A stretch of 64,000 nucleotides of DNA. It comes from Saprolegnia diclina VS20. Lineage: Eukaryota; Oomycota; Saprolegniomycetes; Saprolegniales; Saprolegniaceae. The stretch is taken from contig NW_008246082.1 in assembly GCF_000281045.1 (NCBI RefSeq), positions 163,831 through 227,830 of the forward strand. The letters run 5' to 3'. The translations under genes and the position numbers were made by a program. Position 1 is the first letter of the stretch, and each line of letters begins with the position of its first letter. A model generated the notes under the pieces. The model saw nothing but the letters and a program-made list of their open reading frames with translations. It searched no databases and had not been told where the DNA came from. Below are positions 10,351 to 21,773 of this stretch, in pieces.

Positions 10351-10839
10351 ATGCTGCCGCGGGTGCCTCTCGACAAGCCGTCGCGAGAAGGCAGCACCAA
10401 GATCCTCGTCGGTGGGAAAGACCGCGCATCCAACCTGCCGCGCCTCGAGGGCCAGAAGGTGCCCGTGAGCGACCGCGCCATGAACAAGCTCGGCATCAGC
10501 GACGAGATCGTCAAGATGGAGAAGCTCATGAAGAAACTCGGCATTTGCGACCACGACCTCGAAGAGTTCAAGCAGCGTACGCCTTCTTTCTCTTTGCGAC
10601 TACGTTCTTAGTCGCCACTAGTGCAACGTCACTCGGGCAACATTGTCGAGACGGGGACGCTGGCAAAAGAAGAGATCCTCATGGGCTTCTCGGTCAAGCA
10701 AATGCACCGCGTGAAAGCGCTCAAGCGGCTCGGCGCGTCCGAACAAGAGGTTTGGGACGCGTATGCCCACAAGATTTCGCAGCTCGGCGCCCAACTGCAC
10801 ATGAAGCCCTCCGCGCGCAAAGCGAGCTCTCGGACGTAG
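10351..10839 (+). CDS. small helical protein of unknown function
   Basis: Two exons, 10351-10576 and 10622-10839, are joined by a 45-nt GTACGCC...CACTAG intron that keeps the frame (EEFKQ then LQRHSGNIVETG). The product of about 147 residues starts MLPRVPLDKPSREGS, has a central charged helix (IVKMEKLMKKLGICDHDLE) and a basic C-terminus (ARKASSRT). The IVETGTLAKEEILMGFS and ASEQEVWDAYAHKI stretches look globular. No family is recognised. It converges on the UFD2 gene with 56 bases between. Confidence 0.65.
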
Positions 10840-10895
10840 CGTAGGTGTACTCGTCGTGGATGCAGTTTATATATACGAGTTTGCAAGCGCGTCGA

Positions 10896-13800
10896 CTACT
10901 TTGTCTGCGCCACCATCCACGCGTCGATGCGCGCCTTGAGCACTGTCGCGGGCGTGAGCTGGTCGACGGTCAACGGCTGCCGCGTGAACGGGTCGGTCGC
11001 GTCGTTCATGAGGTGCTGGACGATCGTGGCGCGGTCGACCACGTACCCGCTCGGCAGCGTCACGGGGTCGCGCATGCGCTGGCAGAGAAGCGGGTCCATA
11101 AACTCGTCCGGGGCGTCGCCGTACGCCGCATCGTCGAGCGCGTTGCTCGCATGCAGCGCTTCGACCGTGTCGCAGAGGTTCTCAAAGGTCGCGACGCCCG
11201 GCGGCGGAATGAGCTGCGTGCGCTGGAGAATGTGCACGCACTTGCGGTACACGGCCGGGTCGTACAAGCCGTTGGAGGCAACCGCCATCTGGAAGCTCTC
11301 GTATTGCGCAAAATGCAAGATCGTCTCGACGACTTCGCGGAGCATGACCTTGGGCCGGAACTTGTACGTCTCGGGGTTCGCCACCTAATGGCGACATTAC
11401 GAAACATGGAGACACTAGGCGGATCGAACCTTGAGCTCGAGGCCGCGGGGCCCCGCGAGCTTGACGAGCACGCTGTTGAGCATGCTCACGAGGCGTTCTT
11501 CCAGTGCGACGCTGAGGAACGGCGCTTGGATCTCGGACGTGAGGTATGACATCATGTGGATCGTCTCGTTCGCGAGCTGCAAACTCGACGTGACCGTGCG
11601 CTCCTTCTCGGCCAAAAGACTCTGCTTTTGCTCTTGCGTCGCTTGGTCATAAGTGCCCCAAAGCGGCGACTGGGCTTCCTCCTATCGCATCGAGATGAGG
11701 CGTCGCCGACTCGGATCCTCATCGTTTGTACCTGCAGCGCCTTGATCTCCGGTAAATTGGTCAGCGCATCAGTGAGGAGCGAGTTGATGTGGTTCATAAG
11801 ACCGTGCGCAAACTTGACGAACGCCGGTTCGTTCGTGGAGATCGAGACGAACGCAGGCTTGTGGGCCGGGCACTTCCAGAGGTACTTGAGCAAGCAAGCA
11901 ATGTTGTAGCGGTGCTCGAGCTTTTCGTAAAAGCCCGTCTGCTCGACATCGCCGTAGAGCGCGAGGAGGCACGGCGCGAGGTGCTCCTGCGCGAGCGGGC
12001 TCTGCGTGAGCGCGTTCACTGCGGACGGCACGCCGACCGTCGGCCGGTCCTCCGACTCGTGCGACGGCAGGCAGATCTCAAAGAGGCACTCGCTCATCTT
12101 GGCGCGCAAGTGCGGGCTCCGGACCAGCTGCGGCGACGAGAGGAAGACGAGCGTCATCTTCAAGAGGTCGTCAAAGGCGAAGGCCGCGAGCTCCGTCGGC
12201 GCCATGCGTGCCACGAAGAGGAGAGCGTTGACAATGTCCTCGACAATGTGCTCGGGCATAAATGGCACAAGCAAATCTATCGTCCATAAAAGTGAGGGGT
12301 GTAGGAGGTTCGAAGCGCGTACCTTGCTCGCGCGTCGTAATGGGCAGCACGAGCGGGCTCGACGACGCCTTCCCCGACGGCTCCAGACAGATGCGGCAGA
12401 CCACGTCCGCGGACAAGAGGGCAAAACGCACGATCTCGTGAAGGACCTCGGGCTGGAGCAGCTTGGCGTCCAATAGCATCTTGGTCGACGCGAGTGCGTC
12501 AAACTGCGCTTGGACGCGAGGGTCGTTGTTGCTGCGCATGGCGTTTTGGACGTACGAGAGCTGGCGCAAGAGGCGCATGTACTTGGCCATGGTCGCGACT
12601 GGTCCAAGGTGGACGCTCTCCAGCGTGAGGTAAAAGCACTGCGTGATAAAGTTAAAGTCGCCGAGCGTCTTGGTCGTCGACGCAGCGCTCTCGGTCACCA
12701 CGAGCTTGGTGCTGTCGGCCGGAAAGATGGGGTTGGGCACGGCCGCCAGGAACGTCGGGTCAATGAGCGAGTGTTTGGTTGACGATGGCGGCAAGAACGG
12801 ACCGCAGAGCCGCAGCAGCACGACGCTGAGGTTCATGAGGAGGCCGGCGGTCGATGTGAGCGCAGCGTTCGGGTTTTCTTTGGCCATCTCCTGGTTGACT
12901 TCGAGCGCCTGCGCCAGCCTAGACACAGCCTCAGATCTTATGCCAGTCAAGATTTGGAATACCAAGCGAGGACGCGGTCCTTGCACACCGGGCCAGCCTT
13001 GAGCAGCGACTTGAAGATGTCGGTGCATAAGTCGTGGTTAAACTTGAGTTCGTTCCGAAGTTGCCGCAGCGACTTGTCGACGTCGTTGCGCGTCCTATGC
13101 GGCATGTTGGAGCCAAACGCATTGCTTCTTCAACTATACCGTTTGGTGATGTTGGAAAACATGTCTTTGAGCGCAGGATCCGGCGAGTCGGTCGAGAGGC
13201 GTAGCAGAATGCCGAGCGCGGTGGCGTCTTGGAGGCGGCGCCCGTTGAGCGGTGGTGAGAGGAGAAACCCTGGCATCGTGACAAAGACCGTCGCAAAGCC
13301 CTTGACACGCACGAGGGACCCGATCGCTTGCATGGGCGGCGCCCACACCTCGACCGCGAGGAGCGACTGCGCACCAAGAAAGATCTCGGAGACGAGCTTC
13401 TGGAAGATGGGGCCCACGACGCGGCCAAGGCCCGCGGACCCACCCTGGGCCTCGAGCCCCTGGGCGAGGAGCTCGAGGTACGAGGGCGTGCTTGGCGTCG
13501 GGTTGCGCACGAGCGCGTCAAACACTTCGAGCGGCGTCATGGCGTGCGACGGAAACATCTCGGGCTCCAAGAGGCACGTCACGCTGTAGTTGATCGCCAT
13601 CTCCATGAGCGACTTGACCTATTGGTTAATATGGCATAAGCCACAGGCGATCGAGTGGTGCATCGTACGACGACAAGATCGGCCTCGGAGAGCTGCGAAC
13701 TCTCGGTCCGGCAGCGCTGGTACACGTCAAAGAGGTACCGCAGCGTCGGTGTCGCGAGCGCCGCGTCTTCTTCCGACACGAGCCGCATGTACAAGACTTC

Positions 13801-14184
13801 GCTGACGTTGTCGCCGTTGAGAGCGTTTCCCGCGACGTCCATGTACAAGACATCGTGCGAACCTGGCGGATGCAACGTCACCTGCAGGATGCGAGACAGC
13901 ATCTCGTGGAGCCCGTCACGCCGGCTCGCCTTCTTCTTCAGCACCGGCGCGGGGGCTTGAACAGGTGGCGCAGGCGGTGCGATAACCGGCTTGGGCGGCG
14001 ACGCTTTCACGACCGGCGGCGCGGGGGCCGGCGCAGCTTGCTCCAAGGGCGCCAGGCGCTCGAGGCGCTTCTGCCGGAGCTCTTCCGCCGTCGGGACATG
14101 CACGTCTTCGCTAGTCGTGCTCATGTCATGGTTCTCGTCTTCCTTCTGGTCGCCATTGACCCAGGAGCTAATCCAGCTCGCCAT
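10896..14184 (-). CDS. UFD2: ubiquitin conjugation factor E4 (UFD2/UBE4), U-box
   Basis: An E4 factor that lengthens ubiquitin chains on substrates for proteasomal degradation. The start is MASWISSWVNGDQKED at 14184, followed by a proline-rich linker. The long helical UFD2 core spans exons across 13.6-11.4 kb (for example VIEDIV-like segments, LLKYLWKCPAHK, FVKFAHGLMNHINSLL). The C-terminus carries the U-box: DEFMDPLLCQRMRDPVTLP, then YVVDRATIVQHL and DPFTRQPL. Several introns of about 45-50 nt interrupt it near 13665-13620, 13135-13090, 12950-12915, 12330-12265, 11735-11685 and 11430-11385. The length of roughly 1,000 residues suits the family. Other ubiquitin-proteasome genes (RPN6, PA28) lie within 16 kb. 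Confidence 0.93.
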
Positions 14185-14284
14185 GCTTCCGTCGCTGTCT
14201 TCTGACCGAGGAAATCTTACGTCAAACCGGTTTCGCTGACCGGTTCATATGGCGTGAACCGACACGGCTAAAAACACGCTTCCT

Positions 14285-14292
14285 ATCCGGAT
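14285..14292. promoter_or_regulatory. ATCCGGAT palindrome upstream of UFD2
   Basis: Lies about 100 bases before the UFD2 start codon, within CCTATCCGGATACTTTAGCC. The same palindrome occurs twice before RPN6. Regulatory role inferred from placement only. Confidence 0.35.
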
Positions 14293-15129
14293 ACTTTAGC
14301 CGAGACACTCCGTCGTCGAATTGGCACGGTGGTCCCATCGCGCTCCGCTATCGCGCTCGTGCATGTCGTGTACTTTGCCGCATACATAGTACTATGCGCG
14401 CAGGGCCTAGGGACCAGCGTACCTAAGTTCCATACAACCGCACAGTACTCATATCGTGGCGGGCAGTTGCGGCTTTGTCCGGATAAGGGAGGAACTCACT
14501 CGAATGATGATGCGCGAGGCCAACTCTATCAGAACAACGAGCGCCGCATCGGTATCCAAGGATGTTCCTACCGCGCGGCCGCCAGTCAGTTGAGCGGCGT
14601 CGCACACGAGGCAGAAAACCCACATGAAGGCTCGAGACTGCCCATCGTTGCAGCCGGCCATGTCCAATCCGACCGTTCCGACTGCATGGCACACAAAGGG
14701 CGCCAAATTTGTCCTGTGCTTGGGTCTGTGGTAATGAATAAAAAGGTATATTGGCTCTTTTTCCAGCGACGAGCGTGTAGCGTTGGGAAGAGCCTGTCAC
14801 GTCCAAATGATTTCTGCTGGATTCATTCAGTGTCATGTGACGGTGAGGCTCATAGGTCCAGCATTTTTGGCCGCTCATACCTTTCATGCGGAGCACAGAC
14901 CGCCACAGAAACCACGACGTGTGTTCGATCGTGCGGCCACATCGTCGTAAGCACCCCATAGACAAGTGGACGCCGATCAACCCGCGCGACCAGGCTACAT
15001 ATCACCATGGACACTGATAGATGCAATTGGCCACACGAGCGCCGCGGTGCAACGGTGTGGGCAATCGTCGTTTGAGGGAGTCTCTCTCGCACCGCGCGGT
15101 GGTCCCTCCACTCATTCGATGGCTAGAAA

Positions 15130-15152
15130 GTACACTGTAAAATACAGTGTAC
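15130..15152. promoter_or_regulatory. perfect inverted repeat GTACACTGTA-AAA-TACAGTGTAC
   Basis: Two 10-bp arms with a 3-bp spacer form a perfect dyad about 300 bases before the chitin synthase start. The same decamer TACAGTGTAC recurs at 15194-15203. The dyad plus an extra half-site resembles a dimeric regulator's binding region. The binding protein is unknown. Confidence 0.45.
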
Positions 15153-15193
15153 GGAGCTGCACGTCTACGGCATGAACTTCAGGTAGCTTTTTC

Positions 15194-15203
15194 TACAGTG
15201 TAC
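15194..15203. promoter_or_regulatory. third copy of TACAGTGTAC
   Basis: A single decamer identical to one arm of the dyad at 15130-15152, about 50 bases downstream of it and about 250 bases before the chitin synthase start. Confidence 0.35.
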
Positions 15204-15455
15204 CTCGTAGGGGATGATAGAGCTCGTTTGACGAATCCCGTGCCAATGAAGTACATGGGTCACCCACCCCAGCCGGTCCCTTCGACGCGGCCTGAAAATA
15301 ATATATATCACCTGAGCGAATGACCTTGGTATTTGTATGAAGACTACGATTTCGACGCGGAAATTATAAAAACCGGCGCGCTTTGGGCGCCCAGCTGCGA
15401 GCGCCATGCTGCACATTTCATTGCGACGCGGAGCCCAGAGGAAGATAGTAGTGAG

Positions 15456-18063
15456 ATGGGTGTCCCGACCTTGAGCAAGGCGTCCGTCTTCCGCTTCGCG
15501 CGGCAGCCTCGCCACCACGGCGTCAAGACGCGCCTGCTCCGGAGTCGCTCCAAGACGCTCATGCTCGGCGGCCAGAGCACGGCCGAGACGGCGCAGTACG
15601 CGTCGTGCAACCCGAATGGCGACGAGCCATCATCCAATGCTCTTAAGCCGCTCAAGCTCAAGGACATGTCGACCGACGATCTTCTGCGGCACGCCGAGCA
15701 GCTCGATATGCACCTCGCCAAAATCTACATCGAGAGCCAGAAGACCAAGGCGCTCGCACCGATCGTGACCAAGTCGATTGGCCTTCCGCAGCAGCTCTGG
15801 GAAGACGCCGGCGTCGCGCCGCCGTACCATAGCGCGCCCGAGTTTCAGGACCTTCGGTACACGGCCGTGCGCACAGCCGACCCGATCGCGTTCTCGGCCG
15901 ATGGCTACAGCCTCCGGTTGCACACGCTCGGAAAGAGCATCAAGGTGTTTATCACGGTCACCATGTACAACGAGCCCGCGTCGCAGCTCCAAGCGACGCT
16001 CACGGGCCTCGCAAGTGGCATCGACTATCTCTGCAACCAGTACGGGTATGACTTTTGGCAAGAAGTCGCTGTCGTCGTAGTCGCCGACGGCCGGTCCAAG
16101 ACCCACCACAGCGTCCTCCCGTACCTCGAAAGCTTTGGGGCGTTCGAGAAGGGGCTGCTCGCGTCCGCGATTGCGGCGTCCAAGGACACGCACGTGCACC
16201 TCTTTGAGTCGACGATCCAGCTGCGCAAAACCGACGGCGCGTTCCACTCGCCCATGCAGCTCATCTTTGCGCTCAAAGAGCACAACGCCGGGAAGCTGCA
16301 CTCGCACCTCTGGTTCTTCAACGCGTTCTCCGAGCAAGTCGACCCGACGTACACCGCGCTCGTCGACGTCGGCACCGTACCCGCCGAGTCGTCCGTGTAC
16401 CGCCTCATCCGCAGCATGGAGCGCAACCCGCAGATCGGCGGTGTCGCCGGCGAGATCGCGGTCGATGATCCCGACTTCTTCAACCCCGTGATTGCGGCGC
16501 AGCATTTCGAGTACAAGATCGCCAACATCATGGACGCGTCATTGCAGTCGGTCTTTGGCTTCATCGGCGTCCTCCCTGGTGCCTTCTCGGCCTACCGCTA
16601 CGAAGCCATTCGATCGATCAACGGCGTCGGCCCGCTCGCAGAGTACTTTAAGAGCCTCACCGCATCCAAGAAGGAGCTCGGGTACGTCGTTTGCCTTACT
16701 CTCGTGGCGTGTCTCATATATATCTTGTAGGCTCTGCGTCGGTAACATGTACTTGGCCGAGGACCGCATCCTGTGCTTTGAAATCCTCGCGCGCAAAAAC
16801 TGCGACTGGACGATGCACTACGTCAAGGACGCGATCGCGCATACCGACGTGCCCGAGACGCTCGTGGATTTGATCAAGCAGCGCCGGCGCTGGCTCAACG
16901 GGTCCTTCTTCGCCGGCCTCTTTGCGATCTGGAACTTTGGCCGCGTCTGGACCGAGAGCGCGCACAGCTTGCCGCGCAAGTGTGCCTTTAGCCTCCAGTT
17001 CCTCTACCTCGCGTTCCAGAACGTCATGAACTGGTTCCTCCTCAGCAACCTGTTTTTGACATTTTTCTACATCCTCTCGCTCGCGCTCTACTACAAGTCG
17101 ATCGAGGTCCTCCACGTCGTGCTCGGCACGTACTTTGTGCTCGTCGGGAGTCTCATCGTCTTTGCCCTCGGTACATCATCCGTCCGAGTCGCTGGCGCCA
17201 CATCCTCATGCAACTACCTAGGCAACAAGCCCGGGCACCGCACGGCGATCTACTACCGCGTGAGCTCGTACGTCATGGGCACGATCATGCTCTGCGTCAC
17301 GTGCATCTCGCTCTACGCGCTCCTCGGGAACGTCCAGTTTGTGGACCCGCGCTCCGACTTGCCGTCGTGCAGCGTCAGCAACTACGAGCTCGAAGCCGGC
17401 GCGTTCTTCTCGCTCGGCATCATCTTTGTGTGCGCGTTCATGCATGGCGAGTTTGGCATCGTGCGCAGCACTGTCCAGTACTTCTTCATGCTGCCGACCT
17501 TTGTCGTACGTTCTTATTGGCCGGTCGAGTATGACGTGGCAGCGTCTCATGCGATCTTGTAGAATGTGCTCGGTATTTATGCGTACAGCAACCTCCACGA
17601 CTTGAGCTGGGGCACAAAGGGCATCGAGACGAGCGGCGGCCACGGTGGTCTGCCCACGAGCAGGTTTGGCAGCGTCAAGGACATGGTGGCCCTCCACTTG
17701 AACGCGGCCACTACCGACGTCGTCTCAGAAGCCGACAAGCTAAAGGGCGTCGTCGCGGCCGAGCACGAAGACGTCGACAACCGGTTCCGTGTCTTTCGGT
17801 CGCTCTTACTGCTTACGTGGCTGCTCACGAACGGGTGCTGGCTCTACTACGCGACGAGCTTCATCTCGTGCTCGTGCTACCTCAAGTACCTCAGCTATAT
17901 CGTCGCGGTCTTCAACACGATCCGGTTCGTCGGCGGCCTCCTCTTCCTCGCGTTCCGCATGGCGCGCGGTGTGCTCCATTGCTGCCGCCAAGGCGTCATG
18001 AAGACGCGCCCGCTCCGCTGCGGCGGCAACCCGCAAGCGGGCGACGATTGCTCGCCCGTCTAA
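15456..18063 (+). CDS. chitin synthase (GT2 family)
   Basis: Polymerises UDP-GlcNAc into chitin at the plasma membrane. Four exons (15456-16681, 16731-17170, 17222-17505, 17563-18063) give exactly 817 codons. The start [18 protein letters not shown] at 15456 is preferred; an in-frame ATG at 15333 is possible. The cytosolic catalytic region shows [11 protein letters not shown], a DVGT metal/nucleotide motif (about residue 303), AEDRIL (about 418) and QRRRWLNGS (about 457), the family signature. Several membrane spans follow from [10 protein letters not shown] onward. The C-terminal exon contains more hydrophobic segments. The introns are 49, 51 and 57 nt. It converges on the CDK gene with 74 bases between. 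Confidence 0.95.
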
Positions 18064-18137
18064 TTTACTACTGCTAGTGTGTTGTTTGTGTAACTTAAAA
18101 ATGAAGTACGATGCTTCTTTATCAGGCGAGCGCACGC

Positions 18138-19213
18138 CTACATGAACTCGGACGAGAGGTCGTTGAAGTACGGATGGCGCATCGCGTCGCGGGCCGAGAT
18201 GCGTTGCGACGGCGTGTACGTGAGCATGCGCTATGGATGGTGAGAAAGCGAGAAGGACGGGAAGAGCAAACCTGGAGGAGGTCGAGGCCGTCCGTGTCGA
18301 GCTTGGAAAACATGGGCGCGAGGTCTTGGGCGCGCCACTTGGGGAACGTCGGCGCGTAGTCGCGCAAGGACGAGACGCCGGTCCACGTCGACTCGTCGGG
18401 TGTTCCCATCACCTGGAAGATACGGTAGAGCTGGTCGATCTCTGAGTCGCCTGTGAAGAGTGGCTTCTTGCGAAGAAGCTCTGCAAAGATGGCGCCGCAC
18501 GACCAGATATCGACGGGCGGCGAGTACGCTTCTTGCCCGAGGAGGATCTCGGGCGCGCGGTACCAGAGTGTAATGACTTCGTGCGTGTACTTGCGCACGG
18601 GCAGCGAGAAGGCGCGTGCGAGGCCAAAGTCGGCGATCTTGAGCGCGCCTGTTCGGCTCACGAGCAAGTTTTGCGGCTTCAAGTCCCTAGCGTCGGTCGT
18701 TGTCAGATAGGCGGCTCCATTCGCCAGACGACGCACCGGTGCATAATGCCCCGCGAGTGGCAAAAGGCGAGGCCCTTCAGGAGTTGGTACATGTACGCCT
18801 ACGTCATCGTCGTCATGGCAAGCGTATGCATCAAATCGCAGTACCTTGATCAAGTGTGGGTCAATGCTGCCCAAGGTTGTGTCCATGCAGCGCTTGAGGT
18901 CGCGGTCGACAAACTCAAAGACGAGGTAGAGCTTGCCAGCGTCCTGGAGACAGTTGAGGAGCCTATAGCGATTGCATAAGCTTCCTGCATATGCATCGAT
19001 AGCGCCCGACTTGACGATGTTGGGGTGCTCGAGCTCGCGCAGGATCGAGATCTCACGGAGCGCGGTCGACGGGATCCCTTCGTCCTCGACCTCGAGCCGG
19101 ATGCGCTTGAGGGCGACGATCTCCTGCGTCTTGAGGTCCTGCGCCTTGTACACGACGCCGTACGTTCCCTCGCCGATCGCCCCGTTCTTCTCGATCTTCC
19201 TGTACCGGTCCAT
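18138..19213 (-). CDS. cyclin-dependent kinase, cdc2-type (PSTALRE helix)
   Basis: Ser/Thr kinase of the cell-cycle CDK group. Starts [19 protein letters not shown] at 19213; an in-frame ATG at 19237 is possible. Seen in order: [11 protein letters not shown] glycine loop with the inhibitory Thr-Tyr pair, VALKRIRLE, cyclin-binding helix PSTALRE (variant of PSTAIRE), [44 protein letters not shown], and the closing [19 protein letters not shown]. Introns near 19010-18965, 18845-18795, 18760-18690 and 18270-18230. Three extra residues (N-G-A) lie before the glycine loop compared with typical CDK1. A CDK1/2 orthologue is likely; the exact class is uncertain because of the Leu variant. Confidence 0.9.
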
Positions 19214-19701
19214 GGCGTCCCCTTTGGCGAAATCCAAATATACCGCGAATTGCGACCACTGCGACTTTGTATTGCCATGTTGAAAACCCCACGAAGCCTT
19301 TGGATTGGCTGTATACGTTTGGTTTTTTTACCAATCCCAGCCGCTCTTGTAGCCGGCCTCTGCCTCGCCAAGGGTCGGCCTCGCCGGGGCATCACGACGA
19401 AGCGGATAAGCTTCGAGGACCTTGCGACATGAGATCGAAAGACTTCGTAGTCTCTAGCTCGAGGGACTTGGACGAGCCCCGCGCCGTCCATTGACAATGT
19501 TTGGGCGGCCTAATTTTTTTTTGCGCGCCAAAATGAACGAATGCGCAGCTGATGGACAACCGATCCACATCGGCAAAGCTAGTCGTTGCAATCGGTGGTG
19601 CGACGATAGTACCTACACTATTAGAGTACCTCGTTGTAATAGGCTTTGAAGAGTCGGATTAACTAAAGTGTGGAATGTGTGGAGCCGCAGATTGCCTGCT
19701 T

Positions 19702-19743
19702 CAAGCTCAAGCTGGTGTGGCCTAGAAGCTAGGCTTGAGCTTG
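19702..19743. repeat. inverted repeat CAAGCTCAAGC ... GCTTGAGCTTG
   Basis: Perfect 11-bp arms at 19702-19712 and 19733-19743 flank a 20-base loop. It could form a hairpin in DNA or RNA. It is about 300 bases upstream of RPN6; role unknown. Confidence 0.6.
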
Positions 19744-19970
19744 CCGAGGAGCAACGCATCGGACACTACTGCAGGGAATGGCTCGTGGGGATAGAAGTAC
19801 TGTTATGAGGAGCGTATATCGCCTTTATTGGCTCCTCAGTAGACTCGCCCTCACGCGTGTGAATCAAAGTGCTGCTGGGTTTGTCCCAATGATGTTTGTG
19901 GGAAATTTGAGTTTTGCCCGATTGAGACAAACTAACTATCTTAGTCGAAATGGTTTAGTCGGTCGACCGC

Positions 19971-19994
19971 ATCCGGATGCATGTATATCCGGAT
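19971..19994. promoter_or_regulatory. two ATCCGGAT palindromes upstream of RPN6
   Basis: Copies at 19971-19978 and 19987-19994, 16 bases apart start to start, lie 44-67 bases before the RPN6 ATG. The second is part of a longer palindrome TATCCGGATA. Likely promoter element, by position only. Confidence 0.4.
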
Positions 19995-20037
19995 ATCCCA
20001 ATCTTGCGGCCGCACAGAAGATTCTGAGGTGGCGAAG

Positions 20038-21702
20038 ATGGAAGACGTTGACATGAACACGGTGACGGGGGAGGCCCTGAAGAAGCACCAGCTGCAGGAA
20101 GACTTTGACGCTGCGGAAGAAGAGATGGAAGAGGGCCGTGCGACGCCCGACCGCTCGATCGCCGCCTTCCAGCGCGTCCTGGCTTACCGTAGGCGCAGCG
20201 ACGCCGACCATGGTCTCACCATCGCAACGTAGATGGGCCCGACGAAGACCTCGAAGCCGTGCACCGCGTCAAGGAACACGCCATCTACAAGCTTGGCCAG
20301 CTCTACACGCGCCATGGGTAGGCTTTTGCCTCATGGAACACGCGACTGACGCACCTTGTCGCAGGCGCGAGAAGGAGCTCGCGACGCTCTTGCAGAGCGT
20401 GCGACCGTTCTTCACCACGATCCCCAAGGCCAAGACGGGCAAGATCGGTATGATTTGCGCATGGTGTGCAATGGCCCACACTCACGATCGCGCCTCCTAC
20501 TAGTGCGCACGATCATCGACATGGTCTCCAAGGTCGAGACTTTGGACCACCAAAAGTCGCTGCAGTTCCAAGCCGACCTCTGCGTCGACTCGATCGCGTG
20601 GTGCAACTTGGAGAAGCACACGTTTTTGCGCCAGCGCATTCAGGCCCGCTTGGCCTCCATGTACGCATGTCGTTCTCGTCGATCGATGGCCTTCACGGCG
20701 ATACATGTAGCCTCTTTGAGCAAGCCAAGTACCAAACGGCGCTCGACTTGATCACGGACCTCCTCCGCGAAATCAAAAAGCTCGACGACAAGCAGCTTCT
20801 GGTCGAGATTCACTTGGTCGAATCCAAGCTCTTCCACGCGCTTCGCAACGTGCCCAAGGCCAAGGCGGCGCTCACGGCCGCGCGCTCGATCGCCAACTCG
20901 ATCTACATTGTGCCCAAGATGCAGGCCAACATTGACCACATGTCGGGCATCCTCCACGCCGAGGAGCGCGACTACAAGACCGCGTACTCGTATTTCTTTG
21001 AAGCATTTGAAGCGCTCGCGCCCATCGACAAGACGGAGGCGCTCGCGTGCCTCAAGTACATGCTGTTGAGCAAGATCGCCAACGGCCACTCGGCCGACGT
21101 CCCTGTCATCGTCAACGGCAAGAACGCCATCAAGTTTTCCGGCATCGACGTCGAGGCGCTCAAGGCCATCGCCAAGGCGCACGACAAGCGGTCGCTCGAG
21201 CTCTTCCAGGCCGCGACGTCGCAGTATGCAGCCCGTACGTCGTCATGCTTTGGGACACGGGAATGCTGACGCTGTGTAGAGCTTGTGCAGGACCCGTTGA
21301 TCAAGCACCATCTGGGCCTGCTCTACGAGAACCTCCTCGAATCCAACTTGATCAAGATCATCCAGCCGTATTCGTGCGTCGAGATTAGCCATGTGGCGAC
21401 GTTGATCAAGCTTCCGTTGCCTCAAGTCGAAACCAAGTAGGACGCCAAGGGATGCGTTCGTGCGGCTCATGACGCGTAGGCTCTCGCAGATGATTTTGGA
21501 CCACAAGTTCCACGGCATCTTGGACCAAGGCCGGGGGCAGCTCATCGTGTACGAAAGTGCGACCGAAGACGTACGTTGTCCTCGTACCCTGCTGTACTCT
21601 AAGTGGCGATAGAAAACGTATGCGGCGGGCCTCGGCGTCATCCAAAACGTCGGCAACGTGGTTGGCACGCTCTTCCGCCGGGCCGACAAGCTCTCGATGT
21701 AG
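20038..21702 (+). CDS. RPN6: 26S proteasome lid subunit RPN6 (PSMD11)
   Basis: A non-catalytic lid subunit that clamps the regulatory particle to the core. Starts [18 protein letters not shown] at 20038 and ends [15 protein letters not shown] at 21702. Exons are separated by about seven introns of 40-60 nt (around 20190-20235, 20319-20364, 20447-20502, 20660-20712, 21235-21280, 21435-21480, 21570-21615). TPR-like helices include [38 protein letters not shown] and [14 protein letters not shown]. The PCI domain is recognisable from [20 protein letters not shown] and [17 protein letters not shown], which match human PSMD11 closely. Two ATCCGGAT palindromes lie just upstream. Confidence 0.93.
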
Positions 21703-21773
21703 GCAAGAAGGACACTATGAGCTGCGTTATCTAACTCGGCAACACGACGATGCGACGCCATCTGGTGCAACCT

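Larger units (their letters stand above)
14185..15455. other. intergenic, shared promoter region
   Basis: About 1.3 kb between the divergent UFD2 and chitin synthase genes. It holds an ATCCGGAT palindrome on the UFD2 side and a GTACACTGTA inverted repeat plus an extra copy on the chitin synthase side. Open frames near 14.3-15.0 kb on both strands show no recognised protein. An in-frame ATG at 15333 could extend the chitin synthase. Confidence 0.5.
19214..20037. other. intergenic between CDK and RPN6
   Basis: About 820 bases between divergently transcribed genes. It contains an 11-bp-arm hairpin at 19702-19743 and two ATCCGGAT palindromes just before RPN6. No coding evidence. Confidence 0.5.

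Noticed and set aside
14329-14980. Overlapping open frames on both strands in the UFD2-chitin synthase spacer
   Set aside because: Low-complexity, no family resemblance, no splice partners; two opposing frames suggest chance.
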